Positions 1-8,169 of a stretch of 64,000 nucleotides of DNA are shown piece by piece (the stretch's first letter is position 1; every line of letters starts with the position of its first letter). The position numbers were made by a program, and so were the translations under genes. Source of the stretch: Microbulbifer sp. A4B17 (GTDB lineage: Bacteria; Pseudomonadota; Gammaproteobacteria; Pseudomonadales; Cellvibrionaceae); NCBI RefSeq assembly GCF_003076275.1, contig NZ_CP029064.1, positions 2,552,501-2,616,500 on the forward strand, read 5' to 3'. The notes below the pieces were generated by a model. That model was not told the origin of the DNA. It did not search any database and worked only from the letters and a program-made list of their open reading frames with translations.

Positions 1-17
1 GTAACGAGTTCTGTCAT
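1..17 (-). CDS. Start of an unidentified gene running off the left edge
   Basis: An ATG on the minus strand at position 17 opens MTELVT before the window ends. It is preceded at 24-31 by a strong Shine-Dalgarno sequence (AAGGAGAT on the minus strand), six bases from the ATG, which is the reason to believe it is real. It lies downstream of the DHFR-like gene in the same direction, so it may belong to the same transcript. Nothing can be said about its product. Confidence 0.5.
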
Positions 18-259
18 TTTGACATCTCCTTGGGGTTTGAACGGATCGAATGTTAACTCTGATGAAAGGCTCTGGCATTGATAGTTATGTCGGGATATCT
101 GGCGAGCGCCCCAGATCTGGTCTTACTGCCGAGTGTATCGGCATAATGTGCCATCGCCTCTAGGCAGCTTCCCTTGAATATCAAGTCAATGATGGGCTCC
201 ATAACTTTCGAGTTCCTATCTCTATTTATCTATCTCAACTTGCGCTTAGAATGCAGGCT

Positions 260-910
260 CTACTCTCGTTGAAGGGAGAAATCTCCAGTCGTGATACTTC
301 CGCCTCGAACATAGATCACACAAATTACACCACTATCTGTCGTCATGGCTTGTTGTACATGGAACGCTGCAGGGATCACACCGGAACTGAAAAGGCGTTT
401 CCCGTTACCCAGGACCAAAGGAAAAATCAGTAATTTAAACTGATCAACCAGATCTGCTTTGAGTAGAGTTTGAATAAAATCGGCACTGCCCGGAACCAGC
501 AAGTCAGGGCCATTGCTAGCCTTGATTGCACGAAGCCTCAAGATTGGGTCATCCCCCAGCCACTCGCTGCCTTCCCAGGTAAACTCAGGTTTCGTGCGAG
601 AAGCCACGTATCGTGTTGTACCGTCGATTTTTTTGGCCAGCTGGATTTCGCCTTTATCAACACCCTCAGGCGGAGGGTCAGCAGCAATTTTTGGCCAATG
701 CGCAGCGAAAATGTCGTGAGTCCGATGGCCAAGCAGTAGCTCAAATGGAGCTGCAAACACTTTGCCCATAAATTCACCAACACCTTCATCAAAATAGGAC
801 GCTACCCATCCACCAAGCTCAAAGCCCCCTGTAGTGTCTTCTTCCGGACCGCCAGGGGCCTGCATCACACCATCCAGGCTAATAAACGTGTTTACAATTA
901 TTTTTCGCAC
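260..910 (-). CDS. Dihydrofolate reductase-like (RibD C-terminal domain) protein
   Basis: A protein of about 216 residues of the RibD_C/DHFR-like family, NADPH-type reductases of unknown substrate. The family hallmarks are visible: an N-terminal IIVNTFISLDGVMQAPGG strand and loop, GHRTHDIF in the middle, DLLVPGSADFIQTLL, and the C-terminal FPLVLGNGKRLF motif that closes the nucleotide fold. The frame is open further upstream to 976, but I place the start at the GTG at 910, because a purine-rich AGGGAAGA lies just before it and the family fold begins immediately after it. It follows an SRPBCC gene and an ArsR regulator on the same strand, a common grouping of small detoxification-type genes. 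The substrate is unknown. Confidence 0.8.
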   Translation of the reverse strand: MRKIIVNTFISLDGVMQAPGGPEEDTTGGFELGGWVASYFDEGVGEFMGKVFAAPFELLLGHRTHDIFAAHWPKIAADPPPEGVDKGEIQLAKKIDGTTRYVASRTKPEFTWEGSEWLGDDPILRLRAIKASNGPDLLVPGSADFIQTLLKADLVDQFKLLIFPLVLGNGKRLFSSGVIPAAFHVQQAMTTDSGVICVIYVRGGSITTGDFSLQRE

Positions 911-1015
911 AAGTTCTTCCCTGTTGGTTCTATTGGTCCAAATGATGCTGCGGGTTGTACTTGGACTGTTACTCAATGGCTATTGAAGCCCGAAGAGAAA
1001 CAATATTGCCTTTCT

Positions 1016-1489
1016 CTATTCGGCTTCTACTTTTCTTGCTTCCAAGTATGCAGTCAGATTAGAAAGAGCGCGCTGCCATCCATTGCGAGTTCCCTCGATA
1101 ATTCCCGAGCCGGCCAGGGAGGCGATTTGTATTGTTACCTTGAGTTCTGTCACGCTTTCACTATTGCCGATCTCCACGCTAACCAAAGAGATACTCAGTG
1201 GAGAGCCATCCGTAGTTACACGTTCGGTGAACAATAGCCGATGTGGCCTTCTGATTTCGTAATAGTGTGTTTCAACCCGGAATCGCAGATCGCTACTTTG
1301 ACCGCATCGATGTACGTCAATGCCTCCTTCACGAAAGTCATTTTCGAGAAATTCGATTGCTTCATCTTCTGAGGGAGGCCCCCATATCGAGCGGGCTTGC
1401 GGGTCTTCCCATGCGGAAAATACCCGCTCTCTCGGTGCCTTGATCGTTCTACTGATCGATATGGTGTCGTGGGATAAATCTTGGCTCAT
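1016..1489 (-). CDS. SRPBCC/AHSA1-domain protein
   Basis: A 157-residue START-like (SRPBCC, AHSA1 subfamily) protein, a helix-grip fold that binds hydrophobic ligands. The start SISRTIKAPRERVFSAWEDPQARSIWGP matches the usual first strand and helix of the family, where the regulator-linked members read RxFxAPRExVFxAWTDPxxxxxWWGP. The later LLFTERVTTDGSPLSISLVSVEI and ELKVTIQIAS strands and the terminal WQRALSNLTAYLE helix are also typical. It is downstream of an ArsR-family regulator, the standard ArsR-SRPBCC pairing. An inverted-repeat element at 1544-1596 sits about 55 bases upstream and may be its operator. No catalytic function can be assigned. Confidence 0.8.
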   Translation of the reverse strand: MSQDLSHDTISISRTIKAPRERVFSAWEDPQARSIWGPPSEDEAIEFLENDFREGGIDVHRCGQSSDLRFRVETHYYEIRRPHRLLFTERVTTDGSPLSISLVSVEIGNSESVTELKVTIQIASLAGSGIIEGTRNGWQRALSNLTAYLEARKVEAE

Positions 1490-1543
1490 GCGAATCCCTC
1501 TGCGATATTTGCAAAGCGTGAACGGCCGAGTACAAAAAATAAT

Positions 1544-1596
1544 GATAGTTAGCTTTTTGGATAACTATAGTTAATAGTAATTGTTAGGTCAATGGA
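1544..1596. promoter_or_regulatory. Operator-like inverted repeat, copy 1 of a direct repeat
   Basis: It contains ATAGTTA at 1545-1551, TAACTAT at 1562-1568 and a second ATAGTTA overlapping at 1567-1573, so the 12-mer TAACTATAGTTA is a perfect palindrome. The whole 53-bp block is repeated with substitutions at 3355-3408, where the AGTTA-N10-TAACT core is kept. It lies just upstream of the SRPBCC gene that starts at 1489. It could be bound by the ArsR-type regulator encoded at 1711-2055. That is inference. Confidence 0.45.
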
Positions 1597-1710
1597 TAAC
1601 CGGCGAATGGCTCCGTGCGGTTAAAGCTTCAACTCTAGGTGGGATGGAGGGCGAGAAATTGGCTTATGCCCATGGGATCTGTATTGTTGGGTCATCTACC
1701 TCTGTTGTAC

Positions 1711-2055
1711 TTAGTCATCCTGCTCTTCTGCATCGAGCGTTTCGACATAGCTCGCCATCCGAGCCATCCGGCCTTCCCATATGGCCGTTTGTGTATTGAT
1801 CCATTTTTGTGCCGCTGTCAGTTGCTTAGGTTTTATCTCACAGGTTCGCACGCGACCGGTTTTCTTGGAGCGAATCAAGCCCGCATCCTCCAGCACACCA
1901 ATGTGCTTCATGAACGAAGGGAGTGCCATTTCGAATGGTTCTGCGAGCTCGGTAATTGACGCTGGTCCTTCTATCAAATGCTGAATGACAGCGCGTCGTG
2001 TTGGATCAGCCAAAGCTTGGAAAACAGTATTCAGGTTGTCGTGATTTTTTTCCAT
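1711..2055 (-). CDS. ArsR-family transcriptional regulator
   Basis: A 114-residue winged-helix repressor. The sequence LNTVFQALADPTRRAVIQHLIEGPASITELAEPF followed by the recognition helix MALPSFMKHIGVLEDAGLI and the wing SKKTGRVRTCEIKP is diagnostic of the ArsR HTH family. The end AAQKWINTQTAIWEGRMARMASYVE is the C-terminal helix found in members paired with SRPBCC proteins. No metal-binding cysteine pair is present in the recognition helix, so this is not a classic arsenic sensor. It is followed on the same strand by the SRPBCC gene after 221 bases that hold a palindromic operator candidate. Confidence 0.88.
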   Translation of the reverse strand: MEKNHDNLNTVFQALADPTRRAVIQHLIEGPASITELAEPFEMALPSFMKHIGVLEDAGLIRSKKTGRVRTCEIKPKQLTAAQKWINTQTAIWEGRMARMASYVETLDAEEQDD

Positions 2056-2325
2056 CTTAATAAGTATATCGGTGAAAAATCGTTAGGCAATGGCTGGGGC
2101 TTTGGCGTGACCTTGATAATCATCCCAATCAACGTGTTAGGATTCGAGTCTATGGTGAGACAGTGTTGTTGCTTGTATCCAAGGTCAAGCACCCATATGT
2201 AAAGGCTGCCGTTTCTAGCTACGCATAAAAAACAGTTTCAGCATGTGCTCAGATCATCAAGGCTACTTTTATCTGAGTAAAACTTGTTCAGATTTTTGTT
2301 CGATTGAAATACCTGTAACACCCTG

Positions 2326-3072
2326 TCAGTTGTCAATAGGGCCCATACCCTGTTTAGCCAGCTCCGCAATACCTGTCTTCATGGCTTCCAGTGCTTCCTT
2401 TGGGTGGCTCTGCCAATCTTTCACCTCTCCTATTACACGTAAAGGTTTGAGAGACCGGAATGACTTTGTAGGGTTACCAGGAAACCGCTTATCAGTCACA
2501 TTGGGGTCATCTTCGATTGGCCCTGTTGCCTCAACGATATAGATACGCTCCGGACCGTCCCCAAGTGCCAGTTCTGCCCCCCAAATTGCAGCATCGAGTG
2601 TCCGGGCCAGGTAAATATGGCTGAGTGCTTCCTGGCCGAAGTTTGGATTGCTTCCCGGCATGAGCATATCCCCTGTTTTTAGGTCCGCTCGTGTTCCGTG
2701 ATAGTAAGTCCACTCCCGGATTTCCGATTTAACTCGTACCTGCCCCTTCGATCGATGTGACATATAAGGGTGGCGCGGTGCTTGCTCGCTTAAAAGTTCG
2801 GTCGCATCTTCAATATCACCTTCTGTCTCCACGACATAGACCCTCGGCGGGCCGTTACCCTCGGCGAGTTCTGCTGCCCAGATGGCTGCATCCAGGTTGG
2901 GTGACATATAGGTGAGCGACACGTCAGTCTTGTCACCCATAGCGCCAAATGGATCGCTGGCTGTGACGAGATCCCCAGGACTAAGATTCTTTCGAGAGCC
3001 GTGATAAAACTGCCTAATATCAGATTGAGCCATAGGGCTCTCAGCTCCGCTGCCTGGCTGGTTATCAACCAT
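2326..3072 (-). CDS. arr: Rifampin ADP-ribosyltransferase (Arr) with two tandem Arr domains
   Basis: Arr enzymes transfer ADP-ribose from NAD to rifamycins and are usually about 140 residues. This one is 248 residues from the ATG at 3072, chosen because GGAGGT lies nine bases upstream. The C-terminal half (about 126-248) is a canonical Arr: EWTYYHGTRADLKTGDM, LARTLDAAIWGAELA, ERIYIVEATGPIEDDP and TDKRFPGNPTKSFRS. The N-terminal half (about 16-125) is a second Arr-like domain: IRQFYHGSRKNLSPGD, TYMSPNLDAAIWAAELA and RVYVVETEGDIEDATE. It keeps the YHG histidine and the aromatic position but has lost the TDKRFPGNP aspartate motif, so it is probably not catalytic. Resistance activity is an inference from the family. 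Confidence 0.88.
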   Translation of the reverse strand: MVDNQPGSGAESPMAQSDIRQFYHGSRKNLSPGDLVTASDPFGAMGDKTDVSLTYMSPNLDAAIWAAELAEGNGPPRVYVVETEGDIEDATELLSEQAPRHPYMSHRSKGQVRVKSEIREWTYYHGTRADLKTGDMLMPGSNPNFGQEALSHIYLARTLDAAIWGAELALGDGPERIYIVEATGPIEDDPNVTDKRFPGNPTKSFRSLKPLRVIGEVKDWQSHPKEALEAMKTGIAELAKQGMGPIDN

Positions 3073-3595
3073 GTTATTGGAACCTCCATGAATTTTGAAT
3101 TGGTTGTGAATGGCCCACCCTCTTAAGCATCCAGACTTCGCCATGCCGTGGGTAGCGGCACGGAGAATATTGGAGGCACGCTTACAGCTGAGTTCTTTTT
3201 ACTGCCAATCAACTTTAGATAATTTCGAGAGCGGCAATGTCGACCTTGTTTGCTTTTATCCTGGTTTGGTAGGTGCTTTTCTGTCGGGCAAAGCAAGGAA
3301 ACTCTTAGCACAGCCTGATTGCCTGGGCTTTAGACACCCAAGGATTACCGTTGATTATAGTTAGCCTTCTGGGTAACTGTATTGAGTGATAAAAATTAGG
3401 TCAATATGTCACTACTTATACACTGAATATAGAAAGATCGTGCCTCAAGTGGCAGCAACAATTTCTATCATAACTATCTAATTTCGATCATATAGGCTGG
3501 TAAACTCGATTGAATGGTACTGGAGGGCAGCAATAGTATGTTTCACTGTTGATAGACCACAGAAAGCCCCCTACTTAAAAGAATAAGGTGAAATA
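3073..3595. other. Intergenic stretch without a convincing gene
   Basis: About 520 bases between arr and the second SRPBCC gene. An open frame on the plus strand at 3110-3364 has no ribosome-binding site and no recognisable product. The only structured element is the second copy of the operator-like repeat at 3355-3408. Confidence 0.5.
3355..3408. promoter_or_regulatory. Operator-like inverted repeat, copy 2
   Basis: A diverged copy of 1544-1596 in the same orientation. It keeps AGTTA (3359-3363), a ten-base spacer and TAACT (3374-3378), and ends with the shared TTAGGTCAAT. It lies between arr (start 3072, minus) and the SRPBCC gene (start 3596, plus), about 190 bases upstream of the latter. 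Confidence 0.4.
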
Positions 3596-4084
3596 GTGAT
3601 CGATTTTACTTCTCAAAGTGATGTTCGAACCGAACCTATCTCTTATACAGTTCGGGCAACGCCGGATAAGGTCTTTGATGCCTGGGTCATACCGAGCATG
3701 GTTGAAAAATGGTGGGGTCCTGACAATTTCACGACACGTGTACTCAATCTCACTGCCAAGGTTGGCGGGTGCTTTGCTTTTGAGATGAGCGCTCCAAATG
3801 GCAGTTCCTGCGTTATGTCCGGTATATATCGCGACGTTGACAGGCCAAAGCGTTTAATTTTTGAAGTCCATGAGCATTGTAATCTCAACCTGCCAAACGG
3901 CACTGAGCCGCAAGAGAATGCGTCTCTGGTCGAAGTTGTATTCAGGGACAGCGAGCTTGGTACCATCGTTACCCTGACACATACGCTCCTCAATACTGAC
4001 TACGCAAAATTGGCAAAAGTCAGTTGGGCCCAGTCAATTCGCCAAATGGAAGCTGTACTGACCGAATCTGCTATTCCGACCTGA
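3596..4084 (+). CDS. SRPBCC/AHSA1-domain protein
   Basis: A 162-residue AHSA1-type START-fold protein. ISYTVRATPDKVFDAWVIPSMVEKWWGP is the family signature, followed by KVGGCFAFEMSAPNGSSCVMSGIYRDVDRPKRLIFE, which is the usual central sheet, and a C-terminal WAQSIRQMEAVLTE helix. It starts with GTG at 3596, preceded by AAGGTG. It is related to the SRPBCC protein at 1016-1489 but clearly diverged from it. The ligand is unknown. An operator-like repeat about 190 bases upstream matches one next to the other SRPBCC gene. Confidence 0.78.
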   Translation: MIDFTSQSDVRTEPISYTVRATPDKVFDAWVIPSMVEKWWGPDNFTTRVLNLTAKVGGCFAFEMSAPNGSSCVMSGIYRDVDRPKRLIFEVHEHCNLNLPNGTEPQENASLVEVVFRDSELGTIVTLTHTLLNTDYAKLAKVSWAQSIRQMEAVLTESAIPT

Positions 4085-4169
4085 AAAGGTATATTGGCGG
4101 ATGTCACTATTTTGGGCGTGGTTAGTACATATTCGAATTCTTGAGCTTCGAGGTTTTCCCAATACAGAG

Positions 4170-4268
4170 TTCGCTTGCCTTTGCTTTTGCAGCCCTTGTA
4201 AAGAGCTGCACTCAATATTTGTAGCCTTCAAGGTCCACAGAGACATTACGGAATTATTCAGAGGCTCC
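4170..4268. repeat. MITE-like element, degenerate partial copy
   Basis: The right end, ATTACGGAATTATTCAGAGG then CTCC, is the terminal repeat of the element described at 48266-48528. The inner part, TTTGTAGCCTTCAAGGTCC, matches the internal sequence of that copy and of the copy at 60079. The left end is not recognisable, so this is a truncated or decayed copy. It abuts the alpha/beta hydrolase gene, whose TAA stop (4269-4271 on the minus strand) is the flanking TTAG of the element. Confidence 0.65.
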
Positions 4269-5093
4269 TTAGCTTTTTATAAAGGCGAGTAAGTCGGAAT
4301 TAAGTATACTGGAATTGTTTGTGAGCATTCCGTGAGAATACCCAGTATAAACTTTTAGTGTTGAATTCTTGATAAGTTTGGCAGAAAGCATACTGGAAGT
4401 TTCTATTGGCACAAGCTGATCATCATCTCCATGCATTATTAGTGTTGGCGCATTTATCTTTTTTAAGTCTTCCGTGAAATCGGTTTCTGAGAATGCCTTA
4501 ATACCTTCATAATGGGCCAGGGCACTACCCATCATGCCTTGACGCCACCAATTTTGGATAGCTCCCTGAGAAACTACTGCCCCTGACCGGTTGAAACCGT
4601 AGAATGGTCCGCTTGCAACATCAAGGTAAAATTGTGAACGATTTTCTAGAAGTTGTTTGCGGAAGTCATCAAAAACCTCTATCGGAATGCCCTCTGGATT
4701 TATATCACTTTTCACCATAATTGGCGGGACTGCCGCTACCAGGATCAGCTTTGCGACGCGCCCTTTGCCATATCGAGCGACGTAGGTAGCCGCCTCACCC
4801 CCTCCTGTGGAGTGCCCGATATGTATGGCGTTGCTCAGGCCTAAGTGTTCTGTAATCGCAGCTGCATCCAAGGCATAGTGATCTATGTCATGGCCTGTTG
4901 GAATCTGACTTGAGCGGCCATGACCGCGTCTGTCGTGAGCAATGACCCTATATCCTTGCTTTACGAAATAGAGCATCTGTGAGTCCCATTCGTCGCTACT
5001 TAAGGGCCAGCCGTGGTGGAACACAATTGGCTCCCCTGAGCCCCAGTCCTTATAGTAGATCTCGGCGCCATCCTTTGTGAGTATCATGCCCAT
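4269..5093 (-). CDS. Alpha/beta hydrolase, non-haem chloroperoxidase/esterase type
   Basis: A protein of about 274 residues from the ATG at 5093, which has GAGGA eight bases upstream. The frame continues to 5144 but without a better site. It shows VFHHGWPLSSDEWDSQM (oxyanion loop), VIAHDRRGHGRSS, the nucleophile elbow GHSTGGGEAATYVARYG, the acid in MHGDDDQLVP and the histidine in YTGYSHGM. That is the full Ser-Asp-His triad of the cofactor-free haloperoxidase/arylesterase group. Its substrate is not predictable. The stop codon falls exactly at the edge of a MITE-like repeat, so the original C-terminus may have been altered by its insertion. Confidence 0.88.
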   Translation of the reverse strand: MGMILTKDGAEIYYKDWGSGEPIVFHHGWPLSSDEWDSQMLYFVKQGYRVIAHDRRGHGRSSQIPTGHDIDHYALDAAAITEHLGLSNAIHIGHSTGGGEAATYVARYGKGRVAKLILVAAVPPIMVKSDINPEGIPIEVFDDFRKQLLENRSQFYLDVASGPFYGFNRSGAVVSQGAIQNWWRQGMMGSALAHYEGIKAFSETDFTEDLKKINAPTLIMHGDDDQLVPIETSSMLSAKLIKNSTLKVYTGYSHGMLTNNSSILNSDLLAFIKS

Positions 5094-5411
5094 TGAACTA
5101 TTCCTCGTGAGTAAGAGTATGCCGCTGGCACTGACTGGTTCCACCGCTGACAGTCTGATAAATTATGCAGTGAAAAATTCTGAATCCGGGTAGAAAGTAA
5201 ATGGCTCTCTTGTAGAGCTACCAAGGGGTTTGCAAATCAATTATATGAGTTTAGCTGGATTCGTCATGCCATAAACTTCAATTGTTATGTAGATCTACTT
5301 GTTGGCATAACCGGGTTCTTTATCTTCTGATAATGCCCAGTAGGCATCCAGGTATCCAACAGGTAATGAAAGACTCCAAGCTTGAAGCTTAGAATTGTCC
5401 ACTCGCAGATT
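5094..5411. other. Intergenic, no gene recognised
   Basis: A stretch of about 320 bases with no convincing open frame and no strong signal. It separates the hydrolase from a decayed gene fragment. Confidence 0.4.
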
Positions 5412-5591
5412 CGGAGGGCATGTTTTTATGACAGACGTTCAATATCTGGGTGCGATTTTGAAGGATTAATATATTTAATTCCGAATTATGACTTTAAGTC
5501 AGCTTTTATGTTTTTGCGGTCAGGTTTCTTACATCAAACAGTGGCCCCCTATTTTAATAAAGGTCTCTGTCGCGGTCAGGTACCTGGTGTT
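5412..5591 (-). pseudogene. Relic of the C-terminal part of a paralogue of the TonB-like protein at 7495-8169
   Basis: Reading the minus strand gives NTRYLTATETFIKIGGHCLM, then after frameshifts and stop codons ADLKS-stop-FGIKYINPSKSHPDIERLS. These align in order with ENRYQTSTGTFVQVGDRCFD and SDLNPWFGAKCPDNSRSQAEIDRLAEKYG at the end of the intact gene at 7495-8169. Only about the last 57 codons are detectable and the rest is gone. This shows a past duplication of that gene, followed by decay. Confidence 0.7.
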
Positions 5592-5713
5592 GAAGGATTT
5601 CATTGCTATCATTAGCTATTTTATCTCTAATACAGGATCAAAAATAATTAATTGGTGACTTATCATGGGGCACAATACCTGCATTGCGGCAAAGATTGCT
5701 CTAATTAGCTGGA

Positions 5714-6571
5714 TTAATGAGTTAATGTAAGCTTCCTCTGTATCAATAATATGATCCAGCTAGCGATAACAAATGGCGAAGTTAATACAATAATATCAGC
5801 ACTCATAAAAGCCATTGCGATTGGAACAGTTAATACACTTCCTGTAAGTGGGGCCAGCCACTGCTTACTTCCATTTGATAATGCAATAGCGCTCAGAGAA
5901 GCGTTGTAACCAAAGAGTCCTGCAAGGATTAATGTTGGTGATAAAGCTAGGAACATGGCCAGTAATGTGGCAAGTAATCCACCAATAATGCCCCAAAATG
6001 CATGAGACTTATTCGAGATAAAAATTCCAATTAAAAAACAAATACCTGTAATGGCATTGTTCTGAAAGATAATTTGGCCTATACCTTCGAATATCCCCCA
6101 GGTCGAAGTGTTTTCGTTCTCGAATGTTGCAGTTGGCACTACATCTAGCGTTAAAGCCAATATCCATATAGCCCATATCACCAGAATGTATGGTGCAGCA
6201 TAAGGAGGAAGGACAAAGTGAAGCATCATAAAGCGCATGATCAAGACTGTTAAAGCGCTTCCACCGACAATCAATAAAACAGTCATTAGGGATGGTGCAT
6301 ATAATAAGAATATGACTACACCGATCAAAGCTCCATTGTACCCAAATAGTCCATCTTCAATTTGTTTTACGGGGTAATTTAGAATACTCGCACAGATAGT
6401 CGCGGTGGTAACACCAAGTATAACTCCAAGAGCCATTGCAGCTGAGTTAAGTGCTACACCAAGTAAGAATAAAAAGCCACTCAAAGCGTTTTTTTGAAGG
6501 ATAACTTGGCTAATTCCTCTGAAGATGCTAACAAGACAATATTTGAGTTTTGTAAGTATCGGCTTTGTCAT
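5714..6571 (-). CDS. Urea transporter (UT family)
   Basis: A 285-residue inner-membrane protein with about ten hydrophobic segments in two homologous halves. Each half carries the family's urea-pore motif: GLFGYNGALIGVVIFLL (about residues 73-89) and GLFGYNASLSAIALSNG (about 219-235). It also has the paired QVILQKNALSGFLFLLGVAL and QIIFQNNAITGICFLIGIFI segments that begin each half. These proteins are channel-like facilitators for urea. The gene stands alone here. No urease genes are in the window, so the fate of the urea is not shown. Confidence 0.88.
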   Translation of the reverse strand: MTKPILTKLKYCLVSIFRGISQVILQKNALSGFLFLLGVALNSAAMALGVILGVTTATICASILNYPVKQIEDGLFGYNGALIGVVIFLLYAPSLMTVLLIVGGSALTVLIMRFMMLHFVLPPYAAPYILVIWAIWILALTLDVVPTATFENENTSTWGIFEGIGQIIFQNNAITGICFLIGIFISNKSHAFWGIIGGLLATLLAMFLALSPTLILAGLFGYNASLSAIALSNGSKQWLAPLTGSVLTVPIAMAFMSADIIVLTSPFVIASWIILLIQRKLTLTH

Positions 6572-7005
6572 AATATCTTTAATACAGCCTTAATTCGGAT
6601 AAGCTAGAGTGGCTGCCAGATTTTCGAGCCAAGTGTAAATAAAATGTGTTGCGTGTGAGCTTAACAAATGGGCTCTGCCCGCTCACTTGTTATCGGCCAT
6701 ACTTATACCCATAAGATGCATAGTAATCTCAGGTCATTCAGAATAAGCTATGAGCAAAGCCATAGTTACCAGTTAAGCTGATCTTTTTTCCATATATTGT
6801 AGTGCTACTTGGTTGACTGTCACGTTCTGACCAGAAGCCCATATCCTGCTTTAGCTAATTTGATTTTTTCCACTGCCTGTGACGGAATGAGTTTTCCCAA
6901 AAATCATCTACAATTCAACACACCACTTAAGCGCCTTGAATTGTACTTTAAAACTCTTCCGGTGTTATATGGTTAAACGATACTTTCGATAATGAGGTAG
7001 CAAGC
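6572..7005. other. Intergenic between divergent genes, no gene recognised
   Basis: About 430 bases between the divergent urea transporter and ABM-domain genes. It must hold both promoters, but I cannot single out a convincing -35/-10 pair or operator. Confidence 0.4.
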
Positions 7006-7374
7006 ATGTTTAATAACGTAGGTTGGATTATCGAAGGAAAGATAAGAAAGGGACATGAAGCGGAGTTCAAAGCTGTTGTGAATGAGATGGTCGCAGCAAC
7101 TAAGAAAGAAGGTGGAACCCTGAACTACCAGTATTACGTAACCGATGATGGAAACGTGCTTATCTACGAGCATTTCAAGGATTCCAAGTCTGCCCATAAG
7201 CATATTGACTCGTGGGACAACTTCGCCGACCGTTGGATAGCGGCTGCTGAACCAACTCGCTTGGTCCACCTGGGAGATATGCCACAAGATCTTCGGGAGC
7301 GTCACTCAGGCCTGCAATCAACTCTATACCACCCTTATGCTGGATTTGAACGTTCAGGCGGTAAGGCTCACTAA
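7006..7374 (+). CDS. Antibiotic biosynthesis monooxygenase (ABM) domain protein
   Basis: A 122-residue ferredoxin-like alpha/beta barrel protein. GWIIEGKIRKGHEAEFKAVVNEMVAATKKEGGTLNYQYYVTDDGNVLIYEHFKDSKSAHKHI is the typical beta-alpha-beta pattern of YgiN/ABM proteins, in which the Ser/Ala-His region near the third helix lines the cavity. Members include cofactor-free monooxygenases, dehalogenases and many proteins of unknown role. A second ABM protein of a different subgroup is at 47928-48227. No pathway partner lies next to it. Confidence 0.75.
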   Translation: MFNNVGWIIEGKIRKGHEAEFKAVVNEMVAATKKEGGTLNYQYYVTDDGNVLIYEHFKDSKSAHKHIDSWDNFADRWIAAAEPTRLVHLGDMPQDLRERHSGLQSTLYHPYAGFERSGGKAH

Positions 7375-7407
7375 CCTTCAAGGGAAGACAGTAAAGGTGT
7401 AAGACTT

Positions 7408-7454
7408 TCACCAGTTGAGTTGATAACTACATGTTTCAAGACAGCTGGTGAAGG
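7408..7454. terminator. Inverted repeat between convergent genes
   Basis: CTTTCACCAG (about 7408-7417) and CTGGTGAAGG (about 7445-7454) are complementary at nine of ten positions around a loop of roughly 27 bases. They lie between the converging ends of the ABM gene and the TonB-like gene. A bidirectional terminator is plausible but there is no strong T-tract. Confidence 0.3.
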
Positions 7455-7494
7455 TTGGGTACCCTTTCATTTATAAAAAGTTACTCCAGCAGTT

Positions 7495-8169
7495 TCATGG
7501 AATCCCATATTTCTCAGCCAATCGATCGATTTCTGCTTGTGATCTGGAATTATCTGGACACTTCGCACCAAACCATGGGTTTAGATCACTATCTGTATTT
7601 GTAGCAGGTAGCTCTTTAACATCAAAACAGCGGTCTCCAACTTGAACAAAGGTTCCTGTCGAGGTCTGGTATCTGTTTTCTGTAGGCTGATATCGACGGA
7701 CTTTGTTGCGTTCCCTGGCTATTTTTCTCTCAAGAGCGGGATTGAATACAGACGGTTGTCGCCCTGACCTTGGCGCAGTTGGGAGATCCTCGGAATGGGG
7801 CCTTGCCTCTAATGCTCCTTCCAATTTGGGTGGTGGCTCTTCTATTTTGGCTGGCTTCACCTTATTCAAACTATCAGGTATTGGCGGGCTAGTAACGGTT
7901 ACTCCATCTGTCGGAGCGGTATCCTGCTTTGATACTGCGCTCGGTTCTTCAGCAGTTGGCGGAGACGTAGAAGGCAGAGGAGTAAATGGGGCCAGTAAAT
8001 TGACTTCTAGCGACGTGTTGGTCCTAGGAGTTGGACCTGGAGCTATTGATACTGGAACAACTATCAGTGCTATATGGGTTCCAATAGCAATAAGTACTGA
8101 CACTGCAAAGCACCAATTTTTGGTGGTTTTGATGTTGGAGAGTGCAGGTGTCGTCGTATTAAAATCCAT
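7495..8169 (-). CDS. TonB-like membrane-anchored proline-rich protein of unknown function
   Basis: A 224-residue protein with a short cytoplasmic N-terminus, one membrane helix (about 19-42, FAVSVLIAIGTHIALIVVP) and a long periplasmic Pro/Ser/Thr/Glu-rich linker (about 43-150). The C-terminal part (about 160-224) contains RYQTSTGTFVQVGDRCFDV and PWFGAKCPDNSRSQAEID. The architecture resembles TonB or energy-transducing proteins, but the C-terminal domain is not one I recognise as TonB_C. Two cysteines there could form a disulfide. The C-terminal module is also found as a decayed copy at 5412-5591, so it belongs to a family that has been duplicated in this genome. Confidence 0.6.
   Translation of the reverse strand: MDFNTTTPALSNIKTTKNWCFAVSVLIAIGTHIALIVVPVSIAPGPTPRTNTSLEVNLLAPFTPLPSTSPPTAEEPSAVSKQDTAPTDGVTVTSPPIPDSLNKVKPAKIEEPPPKLEGALEARPHSEDLPTAPRSGRQPSVFNPALERKIARERNKVRRYQPTENRYQTSTGTFVQVGDRCFDVKELPATNTDSDLNPWFGAKCPDNSRSQAEIDRLAEKYGIP

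Noticed and set aside
3110..3364. Plus-strand frame of 84 codons between arr and the SRPBCC gene
   Set aside because: No ribosome-binding site, no family resemblance, and it overlaps the operator-like repeat.
7495..8169. Calling the proline-rich protein TonB
   Set aside because: The N-terminal anchor and linker fit, but the C-terminal residues do not show the TonB_C pattern, so only a TonB-like architecture is claimed.
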